64,000 nt of DNA from Laburnicola sp. R22_1. Its lineage: Eukaryota > Ascomycota > Dothideomycetes > Pleosporales > Didymosphaeriaceae. The notes under the pieces are model-generated. The model was given only the letters and a program-made list of their open reading frames with translations. It was not told the origin of the DNA and did no database searches. Of the stretch, positions 36,342-45,958 are shown piece by piece; the stretch's first letter is position 1, and each line of letters starts with the position of its first letter. The translations under genes and the position numbers were made by a program. The stretch spans positions 3,348,001-3,412,000 of the forward strand of contig JACONQ010000002.1 in assembly GCA_014281115.1 (NCBI GenBank), given 5' to 3'.

Positions 36342-37976
36342 CTAGAAACATGAACCAGAGTCGGATCGATGATAAGATTCTTCTTTAAGGGAATTTTGCA
36401 ACCCAGGCCGCCACCATTTCGTCCAATACGGCTTCCCATCTTCTGGATCCTTGTACACAGTTTTATCAGACAACTCCATTTCCCGTGTGACCCGGTGTCC
36501 ATGTAGGCTCCCCCGTGGCGAATTCATTCCTGCAGTCAAATTATCCAAACTTCGTATTCATCTCACCATGGTACGCATGGGAACCGCGTCCTCCTCCAAC
36601 TGCTCGTACTTGGACCCCCTTGACGCCCGCGCTTGAACAACCAGGCGCAGGCAAAGGCAAAAGCCAAACCGCCAACGAAGCTTCCTACTATGGCACCCAC
36701 GAGCACACCGCTGCCGGGTCTCGAGGTCTCGCTCTTTTCGACTTCGGGAAAAGCGTCGCATCCGAGAGGTTGTATGTCGGGTTTCCGCGTGGGATTGGAG
36801 TTGACATTGGCAATTCCGTACGCTGCTTTCTCACCGTCCCACTGAATCATCACACGGTCTGTGAACGGCTTTCCAAGCACCCACGTCTCGTTGCCATATG
36901 CGCCCCATCCACCTTTACCAATGGGTACTCTCCACTCGCCTGTCTGCTTCCCATCGACCTTGCCCGTTCCTGGAAGCGTAACGTTAACCTCTAGTCCACC
37001 CTCGATCCGGAACGTCAACATGCCCGTCTCGTTCGTGGCCGGTCCGTCAAACACGGTATAATCCTCATACCGCCCCTTCACAACCTCCTCAAATGCTTCC
37101 GTCACATTACCCGGCAAGACAAGAAACTTGACCCCGGGATCCACACACGCCACGAAGCTCTCCCGAACAAGCGGCACGTCCTCACCACCAGAAGAAGTAG
37201 GCCACCATGCCAACGCCTCCACCTTAACTTTCAAAACACATGTCACGCCCCCATGATGCTGCGACTCCCCAATCGCCGCTTCAAACACATGCACCACCCC
37301 CACATACGCCCCAACATCCACACACCCAAAACACAACGCCTCGCCCCCCAAACTCCACCCCAAACTCGGCACCCTCTTCTCCTTAAACAAATCCCCCACC
37401 AGCTGCGCCCCCGGCGCTAATCCTAACAGCGCACTCCCCAACCCTCCAAACGTCTCTCCTTTCCCCGCTACAAGGAAAATACTACGCAGATTCGTACGCG
37501 GTGGTAACGCATTAAAAGCACCGCGGTACACATCCGTGGACTCTCCGAACCGCCACGTCTCACTCACAGCGCGCAAGGCTGGGCTCCTCATCGTATTTTC
37601 CCCGGACGAGAACGTCTGCGCTGATGATGATAGACTAGCATCGTACGCACCACCGTATACTTCCGCGCATTTAATCCACGCATTCTCGCCGCGCCAGGTG
37701 GTCGCTTCAAAAGAGCCGGGGTATGTGGTACTATGCGTCTGTGTGTCGTTTGCGCTGGCATGGATAGGCGCGTTATGTATACACGTGTTCGTGTATCGCG
37801 GGATGAACGTTTCCGCAAGTTGGAGAGACGGCGTGAGCGCGACGGTTTGCCATGGGGTGCCGAGGTCGAGGGGGATGCCGGGGTGGAGGACGCCTGGGAG
37901 GAGGGAGATGTTGTGGGTGGCGAGGCGGAGGGGGAGGGAGGCGCAGGGCTTTTTTTGCTGTTGTTGCGGAGGGGAG

Positions 37977-38011
<35 letters not shown>

Positions 38012-38032
38012 CGGGTAGGTGGAGGGCGCGCA
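36342..38032 (-). pseudogene. Pepsin-like secreted/membrane protein lacking catalytic Asp, frameshifted as assembled
   Basis: A signal peptide with a LTLTLTLTLTLL core (38032 downward) leads into an aspartic-protease-like N-terminal lobe (LDLGTPWQTVALTPSLQLAET), where the usual DTGS active site is replaced by TPSLQL. The middle (36,600-37,600) is intact and ends with a transmembrane helix (GVLVGAIVGSFVGGLAFAFACAWLF) and a basic stop-transfer. A cytoplasmic tail continues past a short intron near 36,520-36,560 to the stop at 36342. Two frame breaks lie in homopolymers: seven T (A on the coding strand) at 37950-37956, where one base too many separates signal peptide and lobe, and five C (G) at 36615-36619, where one base too few separates TM and tail. 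Sequencing error is as likely as true decay. It is presumably a non-catalytic cell-surface protein. Confidence 0.62.
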
Positions 38033-38621
38033 TGGTGCTGTTGGATGGTGGGACGGGGGTTGGGATTTGGGGGGTTCTTAGAGCATGGTAGGTGGAGTGT
38101 GGGTGGCGCTTTGGACGCTTGTGTGGGGAGGGGAGGGGAGGCATCTGTCGATGCAAGGGAGGTGGTGCTCATCTTTCATTCTGCACTATCCTTGAGCGCA
38201 TATCCCTTGGTGAAGGGACGTAACTGTGCGACCCTGCATCTCCGCACGCATTGTTCCACTCCCTTGACTTGTTTTCCCGTCCAAGGAAATGGCCCATATA
38301 GCAGAATTCGCAATTAGCATATGAGCGTGTATCCACGTACTAGTCCTCGAATTCACAAACGTGCAAGCATGCGAATTAGGATTAGCCGATTTTCTTCCTA
38401 GGAGATCTTCTCCCTACTATCAGCAACTTGAATATGCCGGAAAATATATACACTAAAGCTTTCTATGCATCGAGAATGACCGTAGCCGTCGTATTCGCAG
38501 CTCAGCACACCGTGGCGCTCTTTGAGCAAGAAACGTCATCCAGACGTCGTCACATGATTATCTCTCTCCCGTGGCGTTTCCCTGGACCTATCCAAGAGCA
38601 GGGCGGAGCACCTCAAAGTCA
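38033..38621. other. Intergenic region
   Basis: This stretch lies between the pepsin-like gene (upstream side) and the 3' end of the Maf-type gene, both on the minus strand. No further coding sequence is supported. The + frame at 38,428-38,796 is a shadow over the Maf 3' end. Confidence 0.5.
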
Positions 38622-39622
38622 CTACTCCTCGTCGCTCGGCGAGAACATGTTGTCCATGTTGTCATCCAGCCCCTCCTCGGCGACCATGACTTTTTCGATC
38701 AGATTCAGAGTTGCGCGGAGAGGGAGGCCAATCACGTTGTCGTGTGATCCCTCGATGCGCTCGACGAGGATGGAGCCTGCGCTTTGTAGACCATAGCCGC
38801 CAGCTTTGTCATTGCCGTCGCGCGTCCGGAGGTAGGCTACTAGTGTCGCGTCCGACGCTACGCTAGTTAGCCTGTGGCCTTGCAGAGACCATGACCACAC
38901 TGCATGGCCTCGCCGAATCCGGAGCGTGCGAGGCAAGTGCACTGCGCAGGATGATCATAGGGTACATACTGTTGGGATCGAACTTGACCGACGTCACCTC
39001 GACGGTTGTTTCCATGGCGTAGCCCGGGTCGACGGGGTTCTCCAGCGGCTTCATGGCCACCACGGCCGTCGCCACCTTGTGCACGCCCTCGTCTCTCAGC
39101 ATCTTGAGCATGTCGAGGTGGTCTTGGGGATTCCGCGGCTTCTCTAGTATGCGGCCCTTTGCGCTGATGACGATGGTGTCTGCCGCTATCACGAGGGCCG
39201 GCTCGCCCTTTTCTTCGTTGTTGACTTCGCGGGAGTAGACGTCGCGGCATTTTTCCGTCGCCGTGTCGAGCACGTATTCGAAGGGCGACAGCGACTTGGG
39301 GAGGTTCTCTTCGAACTTGGAGGGCACGATTTCGACTTGCGGGAGGCCGAGCTGGGGCCGATTAGTCGTGCGCGTTGGGCCTGGACGGCGTAGGGGTACT
39401 TGCGAGGCCCAGCAGCTGTTTTCTTCGTGGCGAGGCCGAGGCCAGCACCACTCTCTTGTTGCGGAGCAGCTTCAGCGGCGGCAGGTCGAGCAGCAGGAGA
39501 GGAGGGGGCCCCGGCCTCCGCGGCGACCGTAGGGGCTCGGTAGGGGCTGCGCCGTGGGCGTTGATGGGCGTGGGGATCTTTCGCGCCTCCTCGTACGAAG
39601 GCGGGGGTTGCGAGGGCGGCAT
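38622..39622 (-). CDS. Maf/Ham1-like nucleotide pyrophosphatase (Maf family), 278 aa
   Basis: Maf proteins hydrolyse non-canonical or modified nucleoside triphosphates (dTTP/UTP/m5UTP type) to monophosphates. Three exons (39622-39404, 39351-38970, 38857-38622) sum to 837 nt. A Pro-rich N-terminal extension of about 45 residues precedes the Maf core: LLRNKRVVLASASPRRKQLL (the SASPRR substrate loop), GLPQVEIVPSKFEENL, ALVIAADTIV (catalytic ADT), GRILEKPRNPQDHLDMLKML, and in exon 3 DKAGGYGLQSAG with GSHDNVIGLPL, where the final GSxxNVVGLP-type motif is complete. The first intron works only as a GC-AG intron (CTC|GCAAGT ... CCCCAG|CTC). The core length matches the family. Confidence 0.92.
39351..39404 (-). 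other. GC-AG intron in the Maf-family gene
   Basis: The intron occupies 39403-39352 on the minus strand. It begins GCAAGT and ends CCCCAG. Using the adjacent GTACCC as donor instead leaves a phase mismatch with exon 2, while the GC donor keeps SASPRRKQLLGL joined in frame to LGLPQVEIVPS. Confidence 0.75.
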
Positions 39623-39882
39623 GGCGGGGCCCCCTGCGGCGGTGGGATGCCAGCGATGATGCGTGGAAGAGGGCGCGCTATCCTTTGGGGTCGGGGTGCG
39701 TTGCGCGTATCGACCGCGTGTGCGAGGAATGCGCTGTGTGTTTATCGACATCCATCGTCGTGGATGCCATTGCTGCTCGTCCAGCTGGGGGTACGAGGGG
39801 AGGTCCGAGCTTCCGCGACTTCGGCCGTCCCCTACACTCGGTCATTCCTCCTTGCCATGCCGTAGCCTATCCAATGCGCCCA

Positions 39883-40215
39883 CCGTTCCGAGAACCAGAA
39901 CTTCCTTCGCCGTCTTGCCACTTGGGCAGGACGGCCCCGTCGACTTGCATCCATGGATATCGCCCTGCTACGTTTGCCTGCTGTTAACCCGACTCGGACG
40001 TCAGGCCGGAGAGAGGACAAGCAGAAAGCCATGCCCTCCTCACTGGCGGCCTGCCGCATCTCCGTCCTCAATCGGCCTCGTCGCCGTTCCGAGAACCAGA
40101 ACTTCCTTCGCCGTCTTGCCACTTGGGCAGGACGGCCCCGTCGACTTGCATCCATGGATATCGCCCTGCCACGTTTGCCTGCTGTTAACCCGACTCGGAC
40201 GCCGGGCCGAAGAGA
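39883..40215. repeat. Tandem duplication in the divergent Maf / oxidoreductase promoter
   Basis: A block beginning CCGTTCCGAGAACCAGAACT at 39,883 recurs at 40,084 (offset 201 bp), and about 130 bp match with very few differences. It includes TTGCCACTTGGGCAGGACGG and CATCCATGGATATCGCCCTG. At its right end a 26-bp unit (CGACTCGGACGYCGGGCCGAAGAGA) is itself repeated in tandem at about 40,190-40,241. The region lies between the divergent genes, 240-590 bp from the oxidoreductase start. Confidence 0.9.
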
Positions 40216-40472
40216 CCGACTCGGACGTCGGGCCGAAGAGAGTACCTATGTAGTTTCATCATGATGCAATCTTTGAAGCGGGGTGCCTGTACAGGTGTGA
40301 GTGCAACTGGGCACGTTTATAAGCGGGTGATGTGAGTGCACATTTATATGCCGTGCTAGCTCTCCTTCGCACTTTCCCTTCTCTCCAGCCTGACCCCGTT
40401 GTTCCTTCCTCACCACACTGCGTATACCCCACACCCCGTTTCACAGCTTTTCGCAGTACCACACACACCACC

Positions 40473-41646
40473 ATGGTGCAAAACAAGAGCTTCGTCTTCA
40501 AGAAGATTCCCAACGGCTGGCCCGTCCCGGGCGAGGACATCGCCATTGAGTCTCGTGACTTTGATCTCGAGCAGACCGCACCGGAAGGCGGTGTGGTCGT
40601 GCGAAGTAGGTATACTTGAACAAAGAAAGAAAGCTAGCCTTTATACTTAAACACATAGCCTACTATGCCTCCTTCGACCCGTTCCAGCGTGGCCGCATGC
40701 GCGATCCCAGCAAGAAGTCATACGCCCCACCTTTCGAGCTCGGAAAGCCCATCGCCAACCAGACTATCATGAAGGTTATCAAATCGAACACGGACAAGTT
40801 TGCTCCTGGTGATGTAATCATCTCCAATGGTCTCTCGCCGATAGAAGAGTACTCTGTCCACGGGAAAGACTGGGTAGCAACGACCGAGAAGCTGCAGAAT
40901 CCGCTTAATTTGGACCCGAAGCACTTTCTCGGTTCGCTCGGAATGCCAGGCTTGACTGCCTGGTCGTCGTTTTATGAGATCGGACAGCCGAAGAAGGGGG
41001 AGACCATCTTCATTTCGGCAGCATCGGGAGCCGTGGGCCAGCTTGTGGGACAACTGGCTAAGCACGAGGGCTTGAAGGTCATTGGCAGCGTTGGAAACGA
41101 TGAGAAGCTGGACTTCATCACGAAAGAGCTAGGCTTTGACGCCGGGTTCAACTACAAAAAGGAGAAGCCCGCAGACGCGCTTCAGCGTCTCGCTCCTGCC
41201 GGCATCGACATTTACTACGAGAACGTCGGCGGCGAACAGCTCGAAGCCGCCATCAACGCCCTCAACACCTTCGGCCGCATTGGTCAGTTCTTATACTCAT
41301 ATATCCAATCCTGTTCTTTCGTACTAATACCAAAACAGTTGCCTGCGGCATGATCTCGCAATACAATTCCAAGCCCGAGGAACTATACCCCATCAAGAAC
41401 CTAACGCAGTTCGTGAGCAAGCGCCTCACCATGCGAGGTTTCATCGTCACCGATGCCAACATGGGCCCCAGGCACAGCAAAGAGCACCAGGAGAAGCTGC
41501 AGAAGTGGCTCGCAGATGGGACGTTCAAGGCGAAGCTCAGCGTCACAGAGGGCATTGACAATGCTGTCGATGGGTTCTTAGGCATGCTGAGGGGTGACAA
41601 TTTTGGTAAGGCGGTGCTGCAGATTGCGGATTTGAGCAAGGAGTAG
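40473..41646 (+). CDS. NADPH-dependent alkenal/one oxidoreductase (medium-chain reductase family), 354 aa
   Basis: The enzyme probably reduces the C=C bond of alpha,beta-unsaturated aldehydes and ketones, a detoxification role in the cytosol. Three exons (40473-40605, 40659-41282, 41339-41646) splice in phase. The N-terminus MVQNKSFVFKKIPNGWPVPG leads into the catalytic domain (YYASFDPFQRGRM, the hallmark of the leukotriene B4 12-hydroxydehydrogenase / alkenal reductase subfamily). The Rossmann motif is ISAASGAVGQLVGQLAK, followed by GLKVIGSVGNDEKLDF, IDIYYENVGGEQLEAAI and VACGMISQYN. There are no zinc-binding Cys ligands, as expected for this zinc-free branch. The Kozak context is good (CACCATGG). 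Length equals the family norm of about 340-355. Confidence 0.93.
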
Positions 41647-41925
41647 TTGGAGTGTAGGTAGAATCGCTTAGTGTAACTACAGTGAATACCGTTAGCAAGC
41701 AACACCCATGCTCCACGGGCATTATTCAAAGAACTTTCTTTGGTGTAACAACTAGTCGATGATTGTATAATAGACCAGTTTGATTAGAAGCTAGTTTATT
41801 TGTAATTATTCATAGTTAAGTGAATGTCTAAACATATATCACAAGAAGCTTACAGTTACTTAGCAGGGCTGGCAGGGTTATAGCAGGCTGCCCATGAGCT
41901 TAAATCTGCCAAATCTACTAGTATC

Positions 41926-42330
41926 ATCAGGAAAAGTTTTGAGCGAGCATGAGCACCTAGGGCACCTGAGCGGCTCTAAGCACGCCTGCGCACGCTTGCG
42001 CACTAAATGCGCTTAGAGCGCACTAGCAATACTACTTTTTTCTTAGCGTGCGCATACGCAAGGTTGCGCAAGGATGCGCACCTATACTGCTAGTGCACCT
42101 AGGGCACCTAGGGCACCTATGCTATTAAAATAATGCTAATTAATTAGCAAATAAAGCTCTTTAATTAGCTAAATTTAAAAAAGCTTAGTAAGCTATTAAA
42201 AAAAGATTTTTAAAGTATAAAGTTAAAGTCTCTTACTAGATAGTAATTACTAGTTAATATAATAGTACTAATTACTAGCATATTATATAGAACTTCTACC
42301 TAACCCTAAATTCTAAGTTTTTAGGTTTAG
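41926..42330 (+). repeat. Right boundary repeat (inverted copy of 21,925-22,275)
   Basis: This block starts at ATCAGGAAAAGTTTTGAGCG and runs through AAATGCGCTTAGAG, GCTAATTAATTAGC and TTTAAAGTATAAAG to about TTAGGTTTAG. It is the less mutated of the two copies and contains GC-rich stretches (GCGCACGCTTGCGCAC, CACCTAGGGCACCTAGGGCA) that are TA-rich in the left copy, as expected if the left one suffered more RIP. Confidence 0.8.
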
Positions 42331-44287
42331 AAATAGAAACAATATAGTTTTATAATTATTTAATTTAATTTACGCTTTGGACAGACAATAGGCCACTAGT
42401 ATTAGTTTTCCTTAATCCCCTTTAAAGGGCTTTTTCACTAGGGAAAAGTGTCCCTTATCTATCTATACAATTTGCCTGTGGCTGTATTTACTTTATAGAA
42501 AATTTAGAACCAATAGAAACGTTATTAATAATAATTATTTAAAAGAATTAGATTAGGCGAGAATTAGTAGCTTAGCAAAGAACACTATTTTAAAAAGTTT
42601 AAACTTTAATAACTTTTTACCTACTTTATATAATAATTTATTACTACTATTTTATTATATAATAATATTACGTAATATATATAATAACTAGTAATATAAA
42701 GAGTTTTTTATTAATTACTAACTAATTATATAATAAAAATAGTATTTTTAAATTAAATAATTAAAGACTAGTATTTTCTCTATAAATCTATTAAAAAATT
42801 AAAATTATAGCTTTACTAGTAAAAAAGTTATAAAGCTTTAAATAAATTACTTATTTAGACTATTTATATATATCTACGCAAGTCTACGCATATCTATATA
42901 TCTCTAAGTATTTTTGTGCTAGTAAATTACTTGTGTAAAAATGCGTATAAATGCGCAAGTCTGCGCACGTCTGTACACGATTCGTATAGTTAAGTAGAAA
43001 AACTTTCCTAATAATGCTAGGGTCTAATATAATCCTCGAATAGTTATTCTATATTTTAAAAAACCCTTCTATATTTTAAACTATTTAAGTATCTTATATC
43101 TATATTACGTAATTACTCTAGAAAATTAATTAGGCTGGTAAATAGGTATAGGTTAGATTAGGGTTAGATTTTCTTACATAAGATCCTAATCCTAACCTAA
43201 TCTCTACTTATAGATTTTATGCTAGTAATAGGTATAAGTTAGGTTAGGGTTGTATAGGCTATAGGTTAGGTTAGAATTATATAAACTAGCTTGTACTAAG
43301 TCTAACTAATTATATTTTTATTAGCTATATGTAATTTTTATAGTAAATTACTAAAAAATTACTCTTATTATTATAGTAGTAATTATTATATTTACTTATT
43401 ATAGTAAAAGTATAGCTTTAGTGTTAAATATATATAGTAAATCTAACTAAGCGCCTTACTATTTACCTAGTATCTATATACTTCTTATAGTAACTATCTA
43501 CTAGCTATATATCCTTAGCTTATATAGTAATCTATTTTATATAAATAGTGTTAATATTAGTATCTAGAAGTATTAGTATTTATTTTATAGTAAAAGTAGA
43601 CTGTTATAAAGAAATATCTTTAAATATTCTAATTAGAAAAGTCTTTATTACCTTCTAGAGAGTAGCTAGTATAGTAGACTAGAAGCGTATACATTTCTTA
43701 TCTTTATTTTATACTATTTCCTAATAAGATAGTAGAATAGAATTTTTCTAATAAGGGCTTAATACACTTTTAGTACTTTTTAATTTTTCTAAGCGTAATA
43801 GCTATATATTATTAGAATATATATATAATAAATAGCCATAATAATGTTATACTACCTAGCTTCTAGTAGTGCTTCTTTTTTAGCGTAGTAGGCAGTGTTT
43901 TATAATTATAAGGCGTTTTTTACACAGCCTTAGCAGCTAGCAGCTTTTTTTTACTTAAGTTTTACTAGTAGCTGCTTTAGTATGTCTAAATAGTCTAGTA
44001 TATACTATTATCTTAACAATTAAGGTTATATAGTAGTTAAGGCTATAAAGTATTAAAAAAAGTAGCTAGGAGGGTAGTAAGATAAAGTAGCTAAGTAGGC
44101 GGCAAGGTAAGTAAAGAAAACACGCTAGTGTTATTAGTGCCTTACTTATATGTACAGGCCCCTATAGCTACTTTTTATAATAATAATAATAATATTTTTA
44201 TTATCTCTATTATTTAACTATAATTATGTGGCGTTAAATTAACTACCTAGGGATAGCACGACAAAGGCTTTCATCTTAAATAATATG
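42331..44287. other. AT-rich desert with telomere-like TTAGGG motifs
   Basis: There is no open frame. Around 43,135-43,290 several GGTTAGGTTAG / GATTAGGGTTAGAT / CCTAATCCTAACCTAATC motifs cluster in both orientations. Otherwise only RIP-degraded sequence. Confidence 0.55.
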
Positions 44288-44355
44288 ACAAAAAAGCAGA
44301 GCCCCCTGCTTAGTAATTAAAAAGAGCGTATAAAAGGTAATCATAAAAAAAGTAA
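44288..44355 (+). repeat. Short repeat shared with 22,290-22,352
   Basis: It matches the left island-edge copy in the same orientation, with the core TGCTTAGTAATTAAAAAGAG. The copy here keeps C where the left copy has T at several places. Confidence 0.75.
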
Positions 44356-45956
44356 CTATAATTATTATATACTATTATTACACCTTATATTATAGTATTT
44401 ATTAAGGAAGAGTCTTCTAATATCCTAAAGGGCCTCCTAAGTAGTAGCCTATAGATTCTAGCAAATTTTAAGCACAATAAGTAAGAGGGTCTTACTAAGG
44501 TACCTAGTAATTATAGCCTTTTATTATACTATATACTAATATAAATAGGACTTTATATCTAAAAATAAAGAGGTTAGCGCTATTCTTTTATAGTATAGAT
44601 AATGCAGCTCTTAAAAAGATTATTCTACTAACTATAAAGTGCTGTTTAAAGGTGCACTTAATAATAGCGCCTATACTATTATATAGAGGTCTTGCAATAT
44701 ACTTTATAGTAAAGAAGAATAGGTACTAAACTCTACTAAATTAGCTAATTAAGCTGCATAGTATTAGCTTAAGAAGAAGCTTTATAATAATAAGAACTAC
44801 TAACTACTCTCTAAAGTACAAAAGTATTAATAGCTTACATAGAAAAAAGAAAAGCTTATATAGTTCTACTTTAAATATTTAAAGAGTAGTATAGTATTAT
44901 ATTATATTATTATATATTAGTTAATTAATAAGGAGTAGGCAACTAATTAGAGGCAAAACTAATAGCTATATATAAAAAGTAGAATAAGATTAAGAATAAA
45001 GTTAATCTAAGAGCTTACTAAGTAGTTCTAGCTAAGTGTAGAATTATTGCTAGTAAGGAAAAAGCCCTCCTATACTATAAAGTTGCATAGATAAGTAAAT
45101 CTTTAGTTATAGTAATATATATAAAAAGCTTTTATATAATATATATAAAGTAGGCCTAAAAAAGCTTAAGACTAATAGCTTTAAGAGTAAGACTAATAAT
45201 AAAAAGTAGAAAGACTTCTATAATAGTATAGGCAATGCAGATCTAACTACTAAAACGCTAGTAATAGTTACTAATAAGGAATAGTTATAAGTTTATTACA
45301 CTTATTTATTACACACCTTTACTAATAATTATTAGTTACTATAAGTCTAGTTCTTCTACTAACCTTATTAACTCTAGTAAGAATAATATACTTAATAGTA
45401 ATAAGGCGCATATTAAAAGGAATAATAATAAAGAGTGTAAAGAAGAAATTAAGGATAATAGGCAGAAGCTTAAGGCTTATTTCTAAAGGCTGCTAGATAG
45501 GTATATCTCTAATATTATAGATAAAAATATAGACTTTAAGAGTTTTTTAAACTTTAAAGGCTTAGATACTAAGGTGGGTTTAGATAATAAAAGGGGTTTA
45601 GACAATAAAGAGGGCTTAGGTGCTAAGGAGGGCTTAGGTGCTAAAAGGGGTTTAGATAATAAAGGGGTTTTAGATAATAAGGGGGGCTTAAGTGCTAAGA
45701 GGATTTTATATAAAAATTAGCGCATAGGATAAGATAAGCTAAAGTTGAAATTTTGCTATAGCTAATTATTATAGCTAATAATTATATACTAGTTGCTAAA
45801 AATACTATCTATAGTAATATAGTAATAAGCTAATTGCTACCTAAAATTAACTCTATAATAAAGGGCTATACACTAGTCTAAATCTAAAACTAACTTATTA
45901 TTAGCACGCTATACGCTGCACGCTATTTCTAGCTAATCTTAATATTAGTTAAACAC
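44356..45956 (+). pseudogene. Degraded coding remnant with a repeat-bearing C-terminus, family unknown
   Basis: The + strand reads in patches as a Lys/Asn-rich protein full of TAG/TAA (for example KKLKTNSFKSKTNN near 45,160). Its last part, DFKSFLNF at about 45,535, runs in frame into eight 6-residue repeats. It may be part of a transposon ORF, but no diagnostic motif survives. Confidence 0.35.
45559..45702 (+). repeat. 18-bp tandem repeat, 8 units (6-aa GLDNK(R/E/G) repeat)
   Basis: Exactly eight 18-bp units span 144 bp. They translate as GLDTKV, GLDNKR, GLDNKE, GLGAKE, GLGAKR, GLDNKG, VLDNKG and GLSAKR, in phase with the coding remnant upstream. Confidence 0.92.
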
Positions 45957-45958
45957 TA

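Noticed and set aside
37852..38091. GGTGAG/GAGGGT repeat at about 37,979-38,016 as a telomere-like repeat
   Set aside because: It is a six-base repeat encoding the LT-repeat core of the signal peptide on the minus strand, not TTAGGG.
32887..41646. Secondary-metabolite cluster around scytalone dehydratase
   Set aside because: No PKS, NRPS, P450, transporter or cluster regulator is present; neighbours are unrelated housekeeping or unknown genes.
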